The notes under the pieces: model-generated
The model's input: the letters and a program-made list of their open reading frames with translations, nothing else
The model's database searches: none
Told to the model about the DNA's origin: nothing
Shown: positions 8,749 through 17,358 of the stretch, one piece after another
Layout: every line of letters begins with the position of its first letter
Numbering within the stretch: position 1 is the first letter of the stretch
Assembly: GCF_008642335.1 (NCBI RefSeq)
Contig: NZ_CP029191.1
Coordinates: 2,356,001 to 2,420,000 of the forward strand
Source: Streptomyces venezuelae
GTDB lineage: Bacteria > Actinomycetota > Actinomycetes > Streptomycetales > Streptomycetaceae
Length of the DNA stretch: 64,000 nucleotides
Direction: 5' to 3'
Translations under genes and position numbers: made by a program

Positions 8749-9387
8749 TCAGGCCCCCCATGCCCCGCCCGACTTCTGGTCCTCGGACAGGGCCGCGAAC
8801 GGCACCGTGAAGCACGCGGCCCGGTCACCGGCGCCGCCCGGCTCGTCGTGCAGCACGACGGAGGCCGCCTGGCCGGGCCTGAAGCCCCAGTCGTGCCGTG
8901 CGGTCGCCTTGCCGGAGCCGTTCGTTCCGGCGGTGAAGTCGAGCCACACCTCGTTCTTCGCGTTGACGTAGGCGGGGTCCTTCGAGGGCTGGACCGGGTC
9001 GACGCGGTGCTGGTAGTGCCCGCCCGCCGCCTCCGGTTTCGCCGCGCACGGCTTCTGGTGCACGTGCACGCCGTACGCGTGCCCCGCCTTCATCCCCTTG
9101 ACCCGCAGCGTCACGGTCGTCCCGCCGCCCTCGACGCTGCGCTGCACGACCTCGATCCAGGACCCCGCGGGCACCAGAGCCGTGTCGTACGTCACCGCGG
9201 GTGACGGGATGAAGGCGGCGGGCGGCGCGAACCACGCCTCGGCCCTCGACCAGGCGGACCCGGCCGCCGCGTCGGCCGCGCCCGCGGGCACCGCCCCCGC
9301 AGGCACCGCGCCCGCGGCCAGCACCATCGCCGCCACCGCCACCGCACCCGCCGCCATCCGCGACCCTGCCACCGTTACCGTCGCCAT
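8749..9387 (-). CDS. Secreted Cu/Zn superoxide dismutase family protein
   Basis: This is a 212-residue exported protein. The signal peptide runs through the alanine- and glycine-rich stretch to about residue 42. The SOD_CuZn fold is shown by the copper ligand pair in YGVHVHQKPC, the zinc-loop histidines in GGHYQHRVDP, the later DFTA/ARHDWGF segment and the final copper ligand in VVLHDEP, with a second Cys (RAACFTV) for the conserved disulfide. It should dismutate superoxide at the cell surface. The start ATG at 9387 gives a compact signal peptide; a longer in-frame extension upstream lacks a ribosome site. Actinobacterial members are often divergent, so enzyme activity is likely but not certain. 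Confidence 0.87.
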   Translation of the reverse strand: MATVTVAGSRMAAGAVAVAAMVLAAGAVPAGAVPAGAADAAAGSAWSRAEAWFAPPAAFIPSPAVTYDTALVPAGSWIEVVQRSVEGGGTTVTLRVKGMKAGHAYGVHVHQKPCAAKPEAAGGHYQHRVDPVQPSKDPAYVNAKNEVWLDFTAGTNGSGKATARHDWGFRPGQAASVVLHDEPGGAGDRAACFTVPFAALSEDQKSGGAWGA

Positions 9388-9624
9388 CGCCCGCTCCGTC
9401 CCTCGCTCGTGCCGCGTCCTACTCGTTCGTACGGGACTTCGGGGCCGTACGCCGCATCGGGGGAGGCAGCCGGGTGAACGTGATGTAGGGAACATCTAAG
9501 CCCCAGTGGATCTCTGTGCCCCGCACGCCGCGTACGCTGTACAGCTGTCACCAAGGCCGCCCCTGCCGTTCTCCGCGACAACAGCGGCAACGCGCTGCCG
9601 ATCGGGGAGTAACGGGGAGTTACG

Positions 9625-10251
9625 GTGCTTGAAGTTGTGGGGGCGTTGACCGGCAGTCCGTGGATCTACGCGGTCGTTGCCCTGTCCGTCCTGTTCGACG
9701 TCTTCGTGCCCGTCCTGCCGAGCGGGGTCATCGTCATCATGTCGGCGACCGCTGCCGCGGCGGCGGGGACGGGGGCGGCGGGGCAGGTCCCGCACGCCGT
9801 GCCCGACATCATGATGCTCATGCTCTGCGCGGCCACGGCATCCGTGCTCGGCGACATGGTCGCCTTCCGGCTCGCCTGGCGCGGCGGCGAACGGCTCGAC
9901 CGCGCCATCGCCCGCTCCCGGCGCCTGACCACCGCGCAGGAACGCCTCGGCACGGCGCTCGCGCGGGGCGGCGGCGTCCTGGTCGTCATCGCCCGCTTCG
10001 CACCGGCCGGCCGTTCGATCGTCTCCCTCGGCGCGGGCGCGGCCCACCGCAAGGTCCGCGAGTTCCTGCCCTGGTCCGCCCTGGCGGGCGTGGCGTGGGC
10101 CGGCTACAGCGTCGCCCTCGGCTACTTCGGCGCGCAGTGGCTGGGCGCGACCTGGCTGGCGACGGGCGTCTCGCTGCTCGCCCTGTTCGCGGCGGGGGCG
10201 GGGGCGGCCTTCCTGGTCCGCCGCCCGAAGCCGACGACGACGCCGGGCTGA
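9625..10251 (+). CDS. DedA-family membrane protein
   Basis: This is a 208-residue polytopic protein of the DedA/SNARE-associated family, putative flippases for undecaprenyl phosphate or phospholipids. It carries the re-entrant loop motif R-F-x-P-x-x-R (VVIARFAPAGRSIVSLGAGA), and helices flank it on both sides. The N-terminal loop that usually reads E-x-x-x-P-x-x-P-x-E is here FDVFVPVLPSGVIVI, keeping the prolines but not the second acidic residue. The GTG start follows GGGGAG. It is divergent from the SodC-like gene; a small imperfect palindrome (GATGT/ACATC, 9482-9496) lies in the shared region. Confidence 0.85.
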   Translation: MLEVVGALTGSPWIYAVVALSVLFDVFVPVLPSGVIVIMSATAAAAAGTGAAGQVPHAVPDIMMLMLCAATASVLGDMVAFRLAWRGGERLDRAIARSRRLTTAQERLGTALARGGGVLVVIARFAPAGRSIVSLGAGAAHRKVREFLPWSALAGVAWAGYSVALGYFGAQWLGATWLATGVSLLALFAAGAGAAFLVRRPKPTTTPG

Positions 10252-10279
10252 CGGCACGCGCCGTACGCGTACGACACGC

Positions 10280-10507
10280 CTACGACGCCCGCGCCGCGCT
10301 CCCCCGTACCTCCAGCCCCGCCAGCAGCTCCGCCGTAGCCTGCGCCACCGCGTCCACCGCCTGGTCGAAGACCTCGCGGTTGTGGGCGGCGGGGGCGCGG
10401 AAGCCGGAGACCTTGCGTACGTACTGGAGCGCGGCCGCGCGGATCTCGTCCTCCGTGGCGTCCTCGGGGATCGCGGGCGGACGGAGCGTCTTGATGCTTC
10501 GGCACAT
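10280..10507 (-). CDS. DUF2277 family protein
   Basis: This small cytoplasmic protein of 75 residues begins MCRSIKTLRPP, the diagnostic opening of DUF2277. It contains a predicted helical body (DATEDEIRAAALQYVRKVSGFRAP). Function is unknown. I place the start at the ATG that yields MCRSIK; GGAGG lies just upstream. The end is convergent with the dedA-like gene, separated by 28 bases. Confidence 0.85.
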   Translation of the reverse strand: MCRSIKTLRPPAIPEDATEDEIRAAALQYVRKVSGFRAPAAHNREVFDQAVDAVAQATAELLAGLEVRGSAARAS

Positions 10508-10622
10508 GCCTCCAGCTTGCCACCGCGACTCGCCCCCGTCCCCGTACGCCCTCCACGAAGTCGGCTCGATCGTTCGCACGCTTCACTCGCACACGTAATT
10601 CGAACAGGAGTACCATTACGGC

Positions 10623-10979
10623 GTGCCTGCCACCCCAGCCCCCCATGACTTCCCGAGCGACCTCCTCGCCGGCCAGGAGGAACTGCACCAGGTCCGCTCC
10701 GCGCTCCTGGCGCTGCTCAAACGCCTGCCCTGGTCGGTCGAGCCCCACGACGGGTTCAGCGACTCCACCGGCTGGCGCAGAACGGAACGCCCCGCCTCCC
10801 CGGGGTGGAGCCCGGAAGAGCAGGCCGAGGTCGAGGAACTGCGCGCGAAAGAGCGGGAGTTGGCCGTTTTCGTGACGTGCCACACGTACTGGGAACAGGT
10901 CACGGGACCCGACAACGTTGCCGCGCGCGCTGCGCTGAAACACGCCCACGAGACGCCGGACGAGTCCGTCACTTCCTAG
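10623..10979 (+). CDS. Hypothetical protein, 118 residues, helical
   Basis: I do not recognise a named family. The protein is 118 residues, cytoplasmic and mostly helical, with a tryptophan-containing middle (LPWSVEPHDGFSDSTGWRRTERP) and a heptad-rich region (EEQAEVEELRAKERELAVFV) before CHTYWEQVTG. Codon bias is typical for the genome. The GTG start at 10623 has only a distant AGGAG. It is divergent from the DUF2277 gene and is followed 81 bases later by a small membrane protein gene on the same strand. Confidence 0.75.
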   Translation: MPATPAPHDFPSDLLAGQEELHQVRSALLALLKRLPWSVEPHDGFSDSTGWRRTERPASPGWSPEEQAEVEELRAKERELAVFVTCHTYWEQVTGPDNVAARAALKHAHETPDESVTS

Positions 10980-11060
10980 CCATTGACAGCCGCAGAAGGC
11001 GGGCGTTGACTCGCTATCAGCCACGCACGAGAGCCCCCTTCGAGCCACGGAGGTGCAGCC

Positions 11061-11369
11061 TTGAACGTCCTGATAGTCGTCGCGATCCTGGCCCTCGTGG
11101 GCCTGGGCTTCAGCCAGCCACTGCTCTGGCTCGCCGCGGCGGCACTCGCCTTCTACCTGGCGCGCTTCTACGAAGGCGGCTCCGCCGCCAAGAAGAGCGG
11201 TCCGGGCGGCGGCGCCGCGAGCAGCAGCGGAGGCATGGGTGGAGGCGGCGGCAGCGGAGGAGGAGGCGGCGGCTACCCCAAGACCTACCGCGACTACCGC
11301 ATCCGCAAGGAGCGTCAGGAACGCTGGGACCGCAGGTACCGCAGAACGCACCCGGGATCCGGCCGCTGA
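11061..11369 (+). CDS. Small single-pass membrane protein with glycine-rich linker
   Basis: The 102-residue product begins with a long hydrophobic region (NVLIVVAILALVGLGFSQPLLWLAAAALAFYLARFY), probably two close helices or a hairpin. A Gly/Ser tract (about 55-75) follows, and then a very basic tail (RDYRIRKERQERWDRRYRRTH) that could contact nucleic acid or lipid head groups. Function is unknown. The TTG start follows CGGAGGTG at ideal spacing. A strong terminator lies 25 bases after the stop. Confidence 0.78.
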   Translation: MNVLIVVAILALVGLGFSQPLLWLAAAALAFYLARFYEGGSAAKKSGPGGGAASSSGGMGGGGGSGGGGGGYPKTYRDYRIRKERQERWDRRYRRTHPGSGR

Positions 11370-11393
11370 CCTGACCTCGCCACGAGACGACAC

Positions 11394-11428
11394 GAAGGCC
11401 CCCCGCCTGAATCGGCGGGGGGCCTTCG
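11394..11428 (+). terminator. Intrinsic terminator after the 102-residue membrane protein gene
   Basis: A perfect 13-bp stem (AAGGCCCCCCGCC with GGCGGGGGGCCTT) encloses a six-base loop. It lies between convergent genes and could also end the minus-strand transcript of the PRC-barrel gene. Confidence 0.88.
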
Positions 11429-11482
11429 GCACACCGGCACGGCATTCGCGCACTACGCGCGGTCTGCGCGGTCGGCACGTCG

Positions 11483-12367
11483 TCAGTGACGCGGGCCCTG
11501 CTTCCGGTCGCGCCAGCCCTCGCCCTTCGCGCCGCGCTCGCCCTTGGCGCGGTCGTACTCGATCTGCTCCTTGCGCACCGTGTCCGAGACCTCCTGCGTC
11601 TCGGTGACCCGCTCGGTCTCCAGGCGTACGCGCTCGACCGGCACGGACTCCTTGCGGACGACCGCCTTCTCGGCGTGCAGGGTCACCTCGGCCTCGGCCT
11701 CGCCGATGGTCGCGCGCGTGCCGTCGCCCTCACGGATGGGCTCGCGGACGACACGGACCTCCTCGTGCGAGAGCGGCACGGACGTCTTCACGTCCTCGGT
11801 GACGACGACCTTGCGCAGCCGCGCCTGGCCGACCACTTCCTCTTCCGTGCCGACGCGCAGCCGCTCCTCGGAGCGGATCATCTCGTCGGACTTGGTGTCG
11901 TCGCGGCCCGTCGAGCGGCTCGCGGCGCCCGCTCCGACCATGCCGGCACCCGCGCCCGCACCGGCCATGCCCTCGCGCATGCCCTCACGGCCACGCGTCC
12001 CGGCCGCCGGCGCACGGCCGGCCGCACCGCGGTTGGTCGCCTCGGGCCGGGTCAGCCCGTAGTGGGCGTAGAGCTCGTGCTCCTCGCCGGGGTCGATGTG
12101 CTGGTCGGCGTCGATGCGGGGAGCGTCCTTCACGGCTTCCTTGGTCGTCGCCACGTGCAGCTGGTCGTCCTGGCGGCGGGCCCCGGCGAGCGGGACGAAG
12201 CTCTGCTTCATGCCGAAGAGACCGGTCTTGACGGTGACCCACTCGGGGCGGCCGCTGCGGTCGTCGAGATAGACCTGCTCGACGCTGCCGATCTTCTCGC
12301 CGGTGCGGTCGTAGGCCGTCAGGCCCGTGAGCCCGTCGGGGTTGGTGAAGCCTTCGCCCTGCGTCAT
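11483..12367 (-). CDS. PRC-barrel / DUF2382 (YsnF-like) stress protein
   Basis: The protein has 294 residues and two domains. Residues 1-85 form a PRC-barrel (LTAYDRTGEKIGSVEQVYLDD ... PEWVTVKTG), a small beta fold found in RNA maturation and photosynthetic proteins. A glycine/alanine linker with a run of MREGMAGAGAGAG follows. Residues 165-285 form a DUF2382 domain (SEERLRVGTEEEVVGQARL ... REPIREG). DUF2382 occurs in B. subtilis YsnF, a general stress protein. I infer an osmotic or oxidative stress role. The ATG start sits behind GAGGGAG. The upstream 270 bases lead to tRNA-Val and hold no recognisable stress sigma-factor promoter. Confidence 0.9.
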   Translation of the reverse strand: MTQGEGFTNPDGLTGLTAYDRTGEKIGSVEQVYLDDRSGRPEWVTVKTGLFGMKQSFVPLAGARRQDDQLHVATTKEAVKDAPRIDADQHIDPGEEHELYAHYGLTRPEATNRGAAGRAPAAGTRGREGMREGMAGAGAGAGMVGAGAASRSTGRDDTKSDEMIRSEERLRVGTEEEVVGQARLRKVVVTEDVKTSVPLSHEEVRVVREPIREGDGTRATIGEAEAEVTLHAEKAVVRKESVPVERVRLETERVTETQEVSDTVRKEQIEYDRAKGERGAKGEGWRDRKQGPRH

Positions 12368-12585
12368 GGGTGATCACTCCCTCGGAGCGCGCGACGGGCG
12401 ATGTCGTTACTCGCCACGGCAGACGCACGCTTCCCCTCCATCGCGCGCCGCGTCCCGGCACACCGCAACCAGGAAAGTGACGGAACGTACACGCAGCGCG
12501 CCGCGAAGGCCGCGCAGCGGCACGCCTGAGGCGATCGATGCGATCTGGCCCCTCCCCGTCCGGTTAGCCCATTCGGGGTAACGCG

Positions 12586-12622
12586 ACGGAGCCCCCCACC
12601 ACTGTGTGGTGAGGGGCTCCGT
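12586..12622 (-). terminator. Terminator of tRNA-Val
   Basis: Fifteen bases downstream of the tRNA 3' end, on the minus strand, CGGAGCCCCTCACCAC pairs with GTGGTGGGGGGCTCCG with one mismatch around a very short loop. This is a typical end for a single tRNA transcript. Confidence 0.85.
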
Positions 12623-12637
12623 TGCTGTACTACCCGG

Positions 12638-12709
12638 TGGGCGCGGACGGTTTCGAACCGCCGACATCCTCCTTGTAAGGGAGGCGCTCTACCCCTGAGC
12701 TACGCGCCC
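12638..12709 (-). tRNA. tRNA-Val (anticodon TAC)
   Basis: The 72 bases fold as a full cloverleaf. The acceptor arms are GGGCGCG and CGCGCCC with discriminator A, the D arm is GCTC/GAGC, the anticodon stem CCTCC/GGAGG encloses loop CTTACAA, and the T arm is GGCGG-TTCGAAA-CCGTC. The anticodon TAC reads GTA and wobble valine codons. CCA is not encoded, as is common in Streptomyces. The gene stands alone. Confidence 0.96.
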
Positions 12710-12908
12710 GGGAACGAGTGGACAGCCTACCTTGCCGCAGGCAGTGCCCCGCAAACCCCTTTTGCGTCGCCGCCGGGAGGGCGGCGCGGGGGGCGGGCGT
12801 CCGGGGGTTAACCCCACCCCGGATTCTGCGGCCGCCCGGATTCTCCCGCCCCGGGCGGTTCCGTAGAGTCTGCCGGAGAGAGCAAGATCATTCCAGGGGG
12901 AGCCCGCC

Positions 12909-13784
12909 ATGACCGTCGTCCGCGTCGCCCGCACCCGCCGTCCACGGGCTGCCCGCGCCCACCGCGCCCTCGCCGCCGTCGGCGGAACCGTGGCCGTCGT
13001 CCTGCTCGTCGGCGCGTGCGGGGCAGACGCCGACGACGACACGGAGCCGGAGCACCGGACGTTCGCGCTGGCGGGGAAGACGCTGACCGTCGAGTCCAGT
13101 GACTCGTCGCTCGAACTGGTCCCGGCGGGCCGGGGCGCCAAGGGGGTGAAGGTGACCCGCTGGTTCCACGGCGAGACCGTGCTCGGCGGCGACCCCAAGG
13201 TGACGTGGGAGATGGACGGCGACCGGCTCAAGCTCGGCATGTCGTGCTCCGGCATCATCGCCAACTGCTCGGCGAAGCACCGCGTGGAGGTGCCCCGCGG
13301 GGTCTCCGTGAACGTCGAGAACAAGGACGGCCGGGTCACGGCGAGCGGGTTCCGGGACGCGATGAAGGTGCGTACGAGGGACGGTTCCGTCACCGTCAAG
13401 GACGCAGGGGCCGCGCTCGACCTGCACAGTTCCGACGGGTCGATCACCGTCGACGGGGTCGAGGGGCGCCTCGACCTGCGCAGCTCCGACGGGTCCATCA
13501 CCGCGCGCGGCGTGACCTCCCGGCACGTGGGCGTCGACGCCAAGGACGGGTCCGTACGGCTGGAGCTGGCCTCCGTGCCGGACCGCATCGAGACCCACAG
13601 CAAGGACGGCTCCGTCGACATCGCGGTGCCGGGGTCGGAGGACGGCGAACGCGTTCGGTACGACGTACGGACCGAGACCTCCGACAGCGCCGTCGACGTG
13701 TCGGTGCCCAAGGACGACAGCAGCCCCCACCACGTCTCCGTCCACAGCGCCGACGGCAAAGTCACGGTGCGCAGCGCGAACTAA
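12909..13784 (+). CDS. DUF4097-family beta-strand repeat lipoprotein
   Basis: This is a 291-residue exported lipoprotein. The signal sequence ends in the lipobox LLVGAC (Cys at about residue 37). The mature part is a run of about 20-residue beta repeats with a recurring S-S-D-G-S-I-T or K-D-G-S-V core (for example LHSSDGSITVDGVEGRL and LRSSDGSITARGV). This is the DUF4097/adhesin-like right-handed beta-helix pattern. Such proteins are thought to act as surface scaffolds or as sensors of envelope stress; the ligand is unknown. It is probably monocistronic, and the next gene starts 77 bases later on the same strand. Confidence 0.88.
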   Translation: MTVVRVARTRRPRAARAHRALAAVGGTVAVVLLVGACGADADDDTEPEHRTFALAGKTLTVESSDSSLELVPAGRGAKGVKVTRWFHGETVLGGDPKVTWEMDGDRLKLGMSCSGIIANCSAKHRVEVPRGVSVNVENKDGRVTASGFRDAMKVRTRDGSVTVKDAGAALDLHSSDGSITVDGVEGRLDLRSSDGSITARGVTSRHVGVDAKDGSVRLELASVPDRIETHSKDGSVDIAVPGSEDGERVRYDVRTETSDSAVDVSVPKDDSSPHHVSVHSADGKVTVRSAN

Positions 13785-13861
13785 CGGGCCCGTGTATTCG
13801 TCTTCAACCGGTGGGAGAATGTGACACCGGGCAGGGCGGATGACAGCACGGGAGAGGGATA

Positions 13862-15331
13862 GTGACGGCGACACCTTCGCAGCCGTACACACCGGACAGA
13901 GCGGGGATCAGAGGCACGACGGGCACGGGTGAGGCAGAGGGGGCGACCGGGGTTTCCGCGGCTCGGGCTCCCCGTCCCTTCCGCGGGCGGGCGCGCCCCG
14001 GCCCGCTGCGTGACACCCTCGCCCTCGTCACCGCCGTCACCCTCTCCCTGCCGCTGCTCGCCCTGGCCGTCCCCGCCGCCTTCGCCGGCGGCGGCACCCG
14101 GCGCTGGTTCGGCGGCCGGAGCGAGAGTCTGCGGGCCGAGGCGCAGGCCGCGAAGGACGCCGCCGCGGCGGCCTTCTACGAACTGGACACCGCCCAACGC
14201 GACCTCCGCATCTCCATCGAGACGATCGTCGCCGTCGACTCCTCGCCCGCGGCCCAGCGCGCCGTCTCCGACTTCGAGGCGATCGGGCACCGCATCGACG
14301 AGGTCAGCCACCAGTACATCAGCGCGGTGGACGCCCACGACCTGGACCGGGACGACCTGGAATCCTCCGTCGCCGCCCGCGCGAGGACCGAGCTCACCGC
14401 CGCGAAGACGGAGCTGGGCAAGGCCAAGCAGGACCTGGAGCGCTTCCAGCAGGGCCTCGGGCCGCTCCTCGACAAGGCGGAGACGCAGCTCGCCCGGCTC
14501 GCCCCCGCGGTGGAGCGGGCCCGCCAGACGCTGCTCGCCGCGAGCAACGCCCTCGACTCCGTGCGCGCGGCCGGCCTGAAGGCCGACGACCTGGCCGCCC
14601 GCCTCGCGGCCCTCGGCCCCGAGCTGACCAAGCTCAACCAGGGCGCGGGCCGCCACGGCGTGCCGGAGACGCTGCAGCGCGCCGACCGCGTCCTGCGGGA
14701 CGCCGAAGCCGTGCGCGCCGAGGCCGAGCGGCTGCCGGAGCGGGCCGCCGAGATCGACCGGCGCCTGGTCTCGCTGCGGACCCGCGCGCAAGCCCTCACG
14801 ACCCGTACGGGCCAGGTCGACCCGGTCCTCAGCGAGCTGCGGCGCCGGTTCACCGCCGCGTGCTGGCAGGACCTGCAGCACGTCCCCGACCAGGCCGCGG
14901 AGAACGTGCGCCAGGCCGAGGCCAAGCTGAAGGAGGCCCAGCGGGCGCGCGACGAGCAGCGCTGGCCCGACGCGACCTCGCGGCTCTCCACGGTCCGGGC
15001 GCTCCTGAACACCACGGACGAGGCGGTCTCCGCGGCGGGCGACCGCCTCCAGCGGCTGAACGCGGTCTCCAAGGACCCGCAGCAGGAGATCGAGCGCACG
15101 CGCTTCGCGATCCGGGACGCGCAGCGCCTCGCGATGGCGGGCCGCCAGACGCCCGAGCAGCGGCACGCCCGCCCGCTCGACGAGTCCGTGGCCCGCCTGG
15201 ACCGCGCGGTCGCGTCCCTGGAGGGCCGCCACCCCGACTACTGGCACTTCCTGACCGAGACCGAGGCGGTCCGCGCGACGGTGGCGCGTGTGGTCGCGCG
15301 GATACGGGAGGAGCGGGGGCAGGGCGCGTGA
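13862..15331 (+). CDS. Membrane-anchored coiled-coil protein, 489 residues
   Basis: I do not recognise a characterised family. A basic N-terminal region is followed by one membrane helix (TLALVTAVTLSLPLLALAVPAAFAGG, about 52-77). Then come some 400 residues of heptad-rich helix with many Ala, Glu, Arg and Lys (for example RARTELTAAKTELGKAKQDL and AAEIDRRLVSLRTRAQALTT). This suggests an extended extracytoplasmic or cytoplasmic coiled coil, comparable in architecture to TPM-linked or septation-associated proteins of actinobacteria. The GTG at 13862 follows GGGAGAGGG. The gene is followed by repeat-rich non-coding DNA. Confidence 0.8.
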   Translation: MTATPSQPYTPDRAGIRGTTGTGEAEGATGVSAARAPRPFRGRARPGPLRDTLALVTAVTLSLPLLALAVPAAFAGGGTRRWFGGRSESLRAEAQAAKDAAAAAFYELDTAQRDLRISIETIVAVDSSPAAQRAVSDFEAIGHRIDEVSHQYISAVDAHDLDRDDLESSVAARARTELTAAKTELGKAKQDLERFQQGLGPLLDKAETQLARLAPAVERARQTLLAASNALDSVRAAGLKADDLAARLAALGPELTKLNQGAGRHGVPETLQRADRVLRDAEAVRAEAERLPERAAEIDRRLVSLRTRAQALTTRTGQVDPVLSELRRRFTAACWQDLQHVPDQAAENVRQAEAKLKEAQRARDEQRWPDATSRLSTVRALLNTTDEAVSAAGDRLQRLNAVSKDPQQEIERTRFAIRDAQRLAMAGRQTPEQRHARPLDESVARLDRAVASLEGRHPDYWHFLTETEAVRATVARVVARIREERGQGA

Positions 15332-15677
15332 CGGCGGCGGCCGGACCTCCACGCCCTGGGGGCGTCCCTCGGGTGCGGGTCCGTCGTGGTTGATCGCGCA
15401 GTTCCCCGCGCCCCTTAGCGGCGACCGAGGCCCCGCCCCCCGTTCCGCTGAGTCCCCGCGTCCCTCGGGGCGTCCCTCGGGTGCGGGTGCGTCGTGGTTG
15501 ATCGCGCAGTTCCCCGCGCCCCTTGACGGCGACCAGCCCCGGCCCCCCGTTCCGCAGAGTCACCAAGCCCTTGACGGCGACTGACGCCCCGCCCCCGTTC
15601 CGCAGAGTCCCCGCGCCCCTCCGTTTCGCGTGGCACCCGGGTCACTTCGTTGCAAACGGCTGTGCGAATGTGGGGAG
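15332..15677. repeat. Repeat-rich intergenic region with two copies of a Streptomyces dispersed repeat
   Basis: No gene is seen in these 346 bases. Two near-identical direct copies of about 68 bp (15358-15426 and 15467-15535) share CGTCCCTCGGGTGCGGGT, then GTTGATCGCGCAGTTCCCCG and CGCCCCTT. A shorter, decayed third unit (about 15560-15620) keeps GACGGCGACTGACGCCCCGCC and CGCAGAGTCCCCGCGCCCCT-like pieces. The core, GGGGCGCGGGGAACTGCGCG on the other strand, is a sequence I recognise from intergenic regions of many Streptomyces genomes. Translating it yields false peptides such as GELRDQPRRTRTRG. Confidence 0.85.
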
Positions 15678-16337
15678 ATGCTCGACTCTGCCCCGTCCTC
15701 CCCGTCCTTTGCCGCGGCTCTTCGGGCGCGGCGTCTCGTCGCCATCGTGCGCGGCTCCGATCCCGACGCCTCTTTCCGTACGGTCATGACGCTCGTGGAG
15801 TCCGGCATCCCGCTCGTCGAGGTCTCCCTCAGCGGCTCCGACGCGCTCGGCGTGCTGCGGCGGGCGCGGGCCGAGCTGGGCGCGGACGCGTGGCTCGGCG
15901 CCGGTACGGTCCTCACCGCCGACGACGCGCGCCGCGCGGCCGACGCGGGCGCCAACCTCATCGTCACGCCCGGTCTCGGCGCGGGTGTCGACGAGGCCGT
16001 ACGCCTCGGCCTCCCGGTGCTCGGCGGCGTCCTCACGCCCACCGACGTCATCGCGGCCCGGGCCGCGGGCGTGACGGCGCTGAAGGTCTTCCCCGCGTCG
16101 GCGATGGGCGGCCCCACCTACCTCAAGGCGTTGCGCGCCCCCTTCCCGGACGTCCCGTTCGTGCCGGTCGGCGGCGTCGACGCGGTGGCCGCGGAGGCGT
16201 ACCTGGAGCTGGGCGCGGTGGCGGTGGGCGTCGGCTCACCGCTGATCGGCGACGCGGCCGACGGCGGCGACCTGGACGAGTTGCGCGCGCGGGCGGCGGA
16301 GTTCGTACGAGTGGCGGAGGAGGCGACGGCCCGATGA
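15678..16337 (+). CDS. eda: KDPG/KHG aldolase (2-dehydro-3-deoxy-6-phosphogluconate aldolase)
   Basis: This is a 219-residue class I aldolase that cleaves 2-keto-3-deoxy-6-phosphogluconate to pyruvate and glyceraldehyde 3-phosphate. The TIM-barrel signatures are LVAIVRG at strand 1, LVEVSLSGSDAL in place of the usual E-V-T-L-R, GAGTVLTADDARRA, and the Schiff-base lysine in ALKVFPASAMGG (Lys136), followed by PVGGVDA and GVGSPLI for phosphate binding. The stop overlaps the ATG of the kinase gene (ATGA), so the two are translationally coupled. Together they degrade 2-keto-3-deoxygluconate from pectin, alginate or glucuronate. The ATG at 15678 is the only start that keeps the barrel and has GGGGAG close by. 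Confidence 0.93.
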   Translation: MLDSAPSSPSFAAALRARRLVAIVRGSDPDASFRTVMTLVESGIPLVEVSLSGSDALGVLRRARAELGADAWLGAGTVLTADDARRAADAGANLIVTPGLGAGVDEAVRLGLPVLGGVLTPTDVIAARAAGVTALKVFPASAMGGPTYLKALRAPFPDVPFVPVGGVDAVAAEAYLELGAVAVGVGSPLIGDAADGGDLDELRARAAEFVRVAEEATAR

Positions 16338-17326
16338 GCACACCCCCCGACGCCTCCCGCGCCCCTCACTCCCCCTCTCCCGACGTTCTCACCCTCGGCG
16401 AGACCATGGTCGCCCTGCGCGGCAGCGGGCCCCTCAAGCTGGGCGGCTCCCTGGACGTCTCCGTCGCGGGCGCCGAGAGCAACGTCGCCATCGGCCTGTC
16501 GCGCCTCGGCCACACCGTCCGCTGGGCGGGGGCGGTCGGCGACGACGAGGCCGGCGAACTGGTGCTGCGCACGCTGCGCGCGGAGGGCGTCGACGTCGGC
16601 GCCGCGACGCGGGATCCGTCGGCGCCGACGGGGCTGCTCCTCTTCGAGCCCCGGCTGCCCGATGTGACCCGCGTGCACTACTACCGTGCGGGCTCGGCGG
16701 GTTCACGACTGACCCCCGCCGCGGTGGACGCGGCGTTCGCGGCGGGCGCGCCGCGCGTCCTGCACCTCACCGGCATCACCCCGGCCCTCGGCCCGTCGGC
16801 GGCGGAGGCGTGCCGACGTGCCCTGCGGCTCGCCCGCGACCACGGCACGCAGGTCTGCCTGGACGTGAACTTCCGCTCCCGCCTGTGGAGTGCGGAGCAG
16901 GCGTCGGCGGAGCTCCGCGGCTGGCTCCCCCATGTCGACGTACTCATCGCCTCCGACGACGAACTCCCCCTGTGCCTCCCGTCGTCCCCGTCCTCGGACA
17001 CCGAGCCGGAGAAGACCCTCCTGGCCGAGGGAGTCCGCGAACTCGTGGTCAAGCTCGGCTCCCGGGGCGCCACCGTCCACACGGCGGACGACACGCTGCA
17101 CTCCCCCGCACGGCAGGTCCACGCGGTGGACGCGGTGGGGGCGGGCGACGCGTTCGTGGCCGGCTACTTGTCGGCCCTGCTCGACGGCGCGGACGTGGCG
17201 ACGCGCCTGGACCGCGCCATCACGACGGGCGCGTTCGCGGTGGCCTCCCGAGGCGACTGGGAGGGAGCCCCCACGAGACAGGAGCTCACGCTGCTGTCCG
17301 CGGCCCCGGGAACGGTGGTCCGCTGA
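16334..17326 (+). CDS. 2-keto-3-deoxygluconate kinase (PfkB family)
   Basis: The 330-residue carbohydrate kinase is of the ribokinase/PfkB type. It opens with VLTLGETMVALRG and the sugar-binding GGSLDVSVAGAESNVAIGLSRLG block, has KLGSRGATVH before the nucleotide site, and carries the catalytic anion-hole motif DAVGAGDAFVAGYL with the base Asp272. Context identifies the substrate: it overlaps the KDPG aldolase gene by four bases, and the pair phosphorylates and then cleaves KDG. The sequence is of normal length. A 27-bp tandem repeat and an inverted copy of the dispersed repeat follow the stop. Confidence 0.92.
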   Translation: MSTPPDASRAPHSPSPDVLTLGETMVALRGSGPLKLGGSLDVSVAGAESNVAIGLSRLGHTVRWAGAVGDDEAGELVLRTLRAEGVDVGAATRDPSAPTGLLLFEPRLPDVTRVHYYRAGSAGSRLTPAAVDAAFAAGAPRVLHLTGITPALGPSAAEACRRALRLARDHGTQVCLDVNFRSRLWSAEQASAELRGWLPHVDVLIASDDELPLCLPSSPSSDTEPEKTLLAEGVRELVVKLGSRGATVHTADDTLHSPARQVHAVDAVGAGDAFVAGYLSALLDGADVATRLDRAITTGAFAVASRGDWEGAPTRQELTLLSAAPGTVVR

Positions 17327-17358
17327 CGACGGAATCACGCCTACGGCACCCACTCGGA

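Noticed and set aside
14850..15566. A minus-strand frame with repeated peptide GELRDQPRRTRTRG.
   Set aside because: The repetition is only the translation of the dispersed DNA repeat, and the rest is antisense to the coiled-coil gene.
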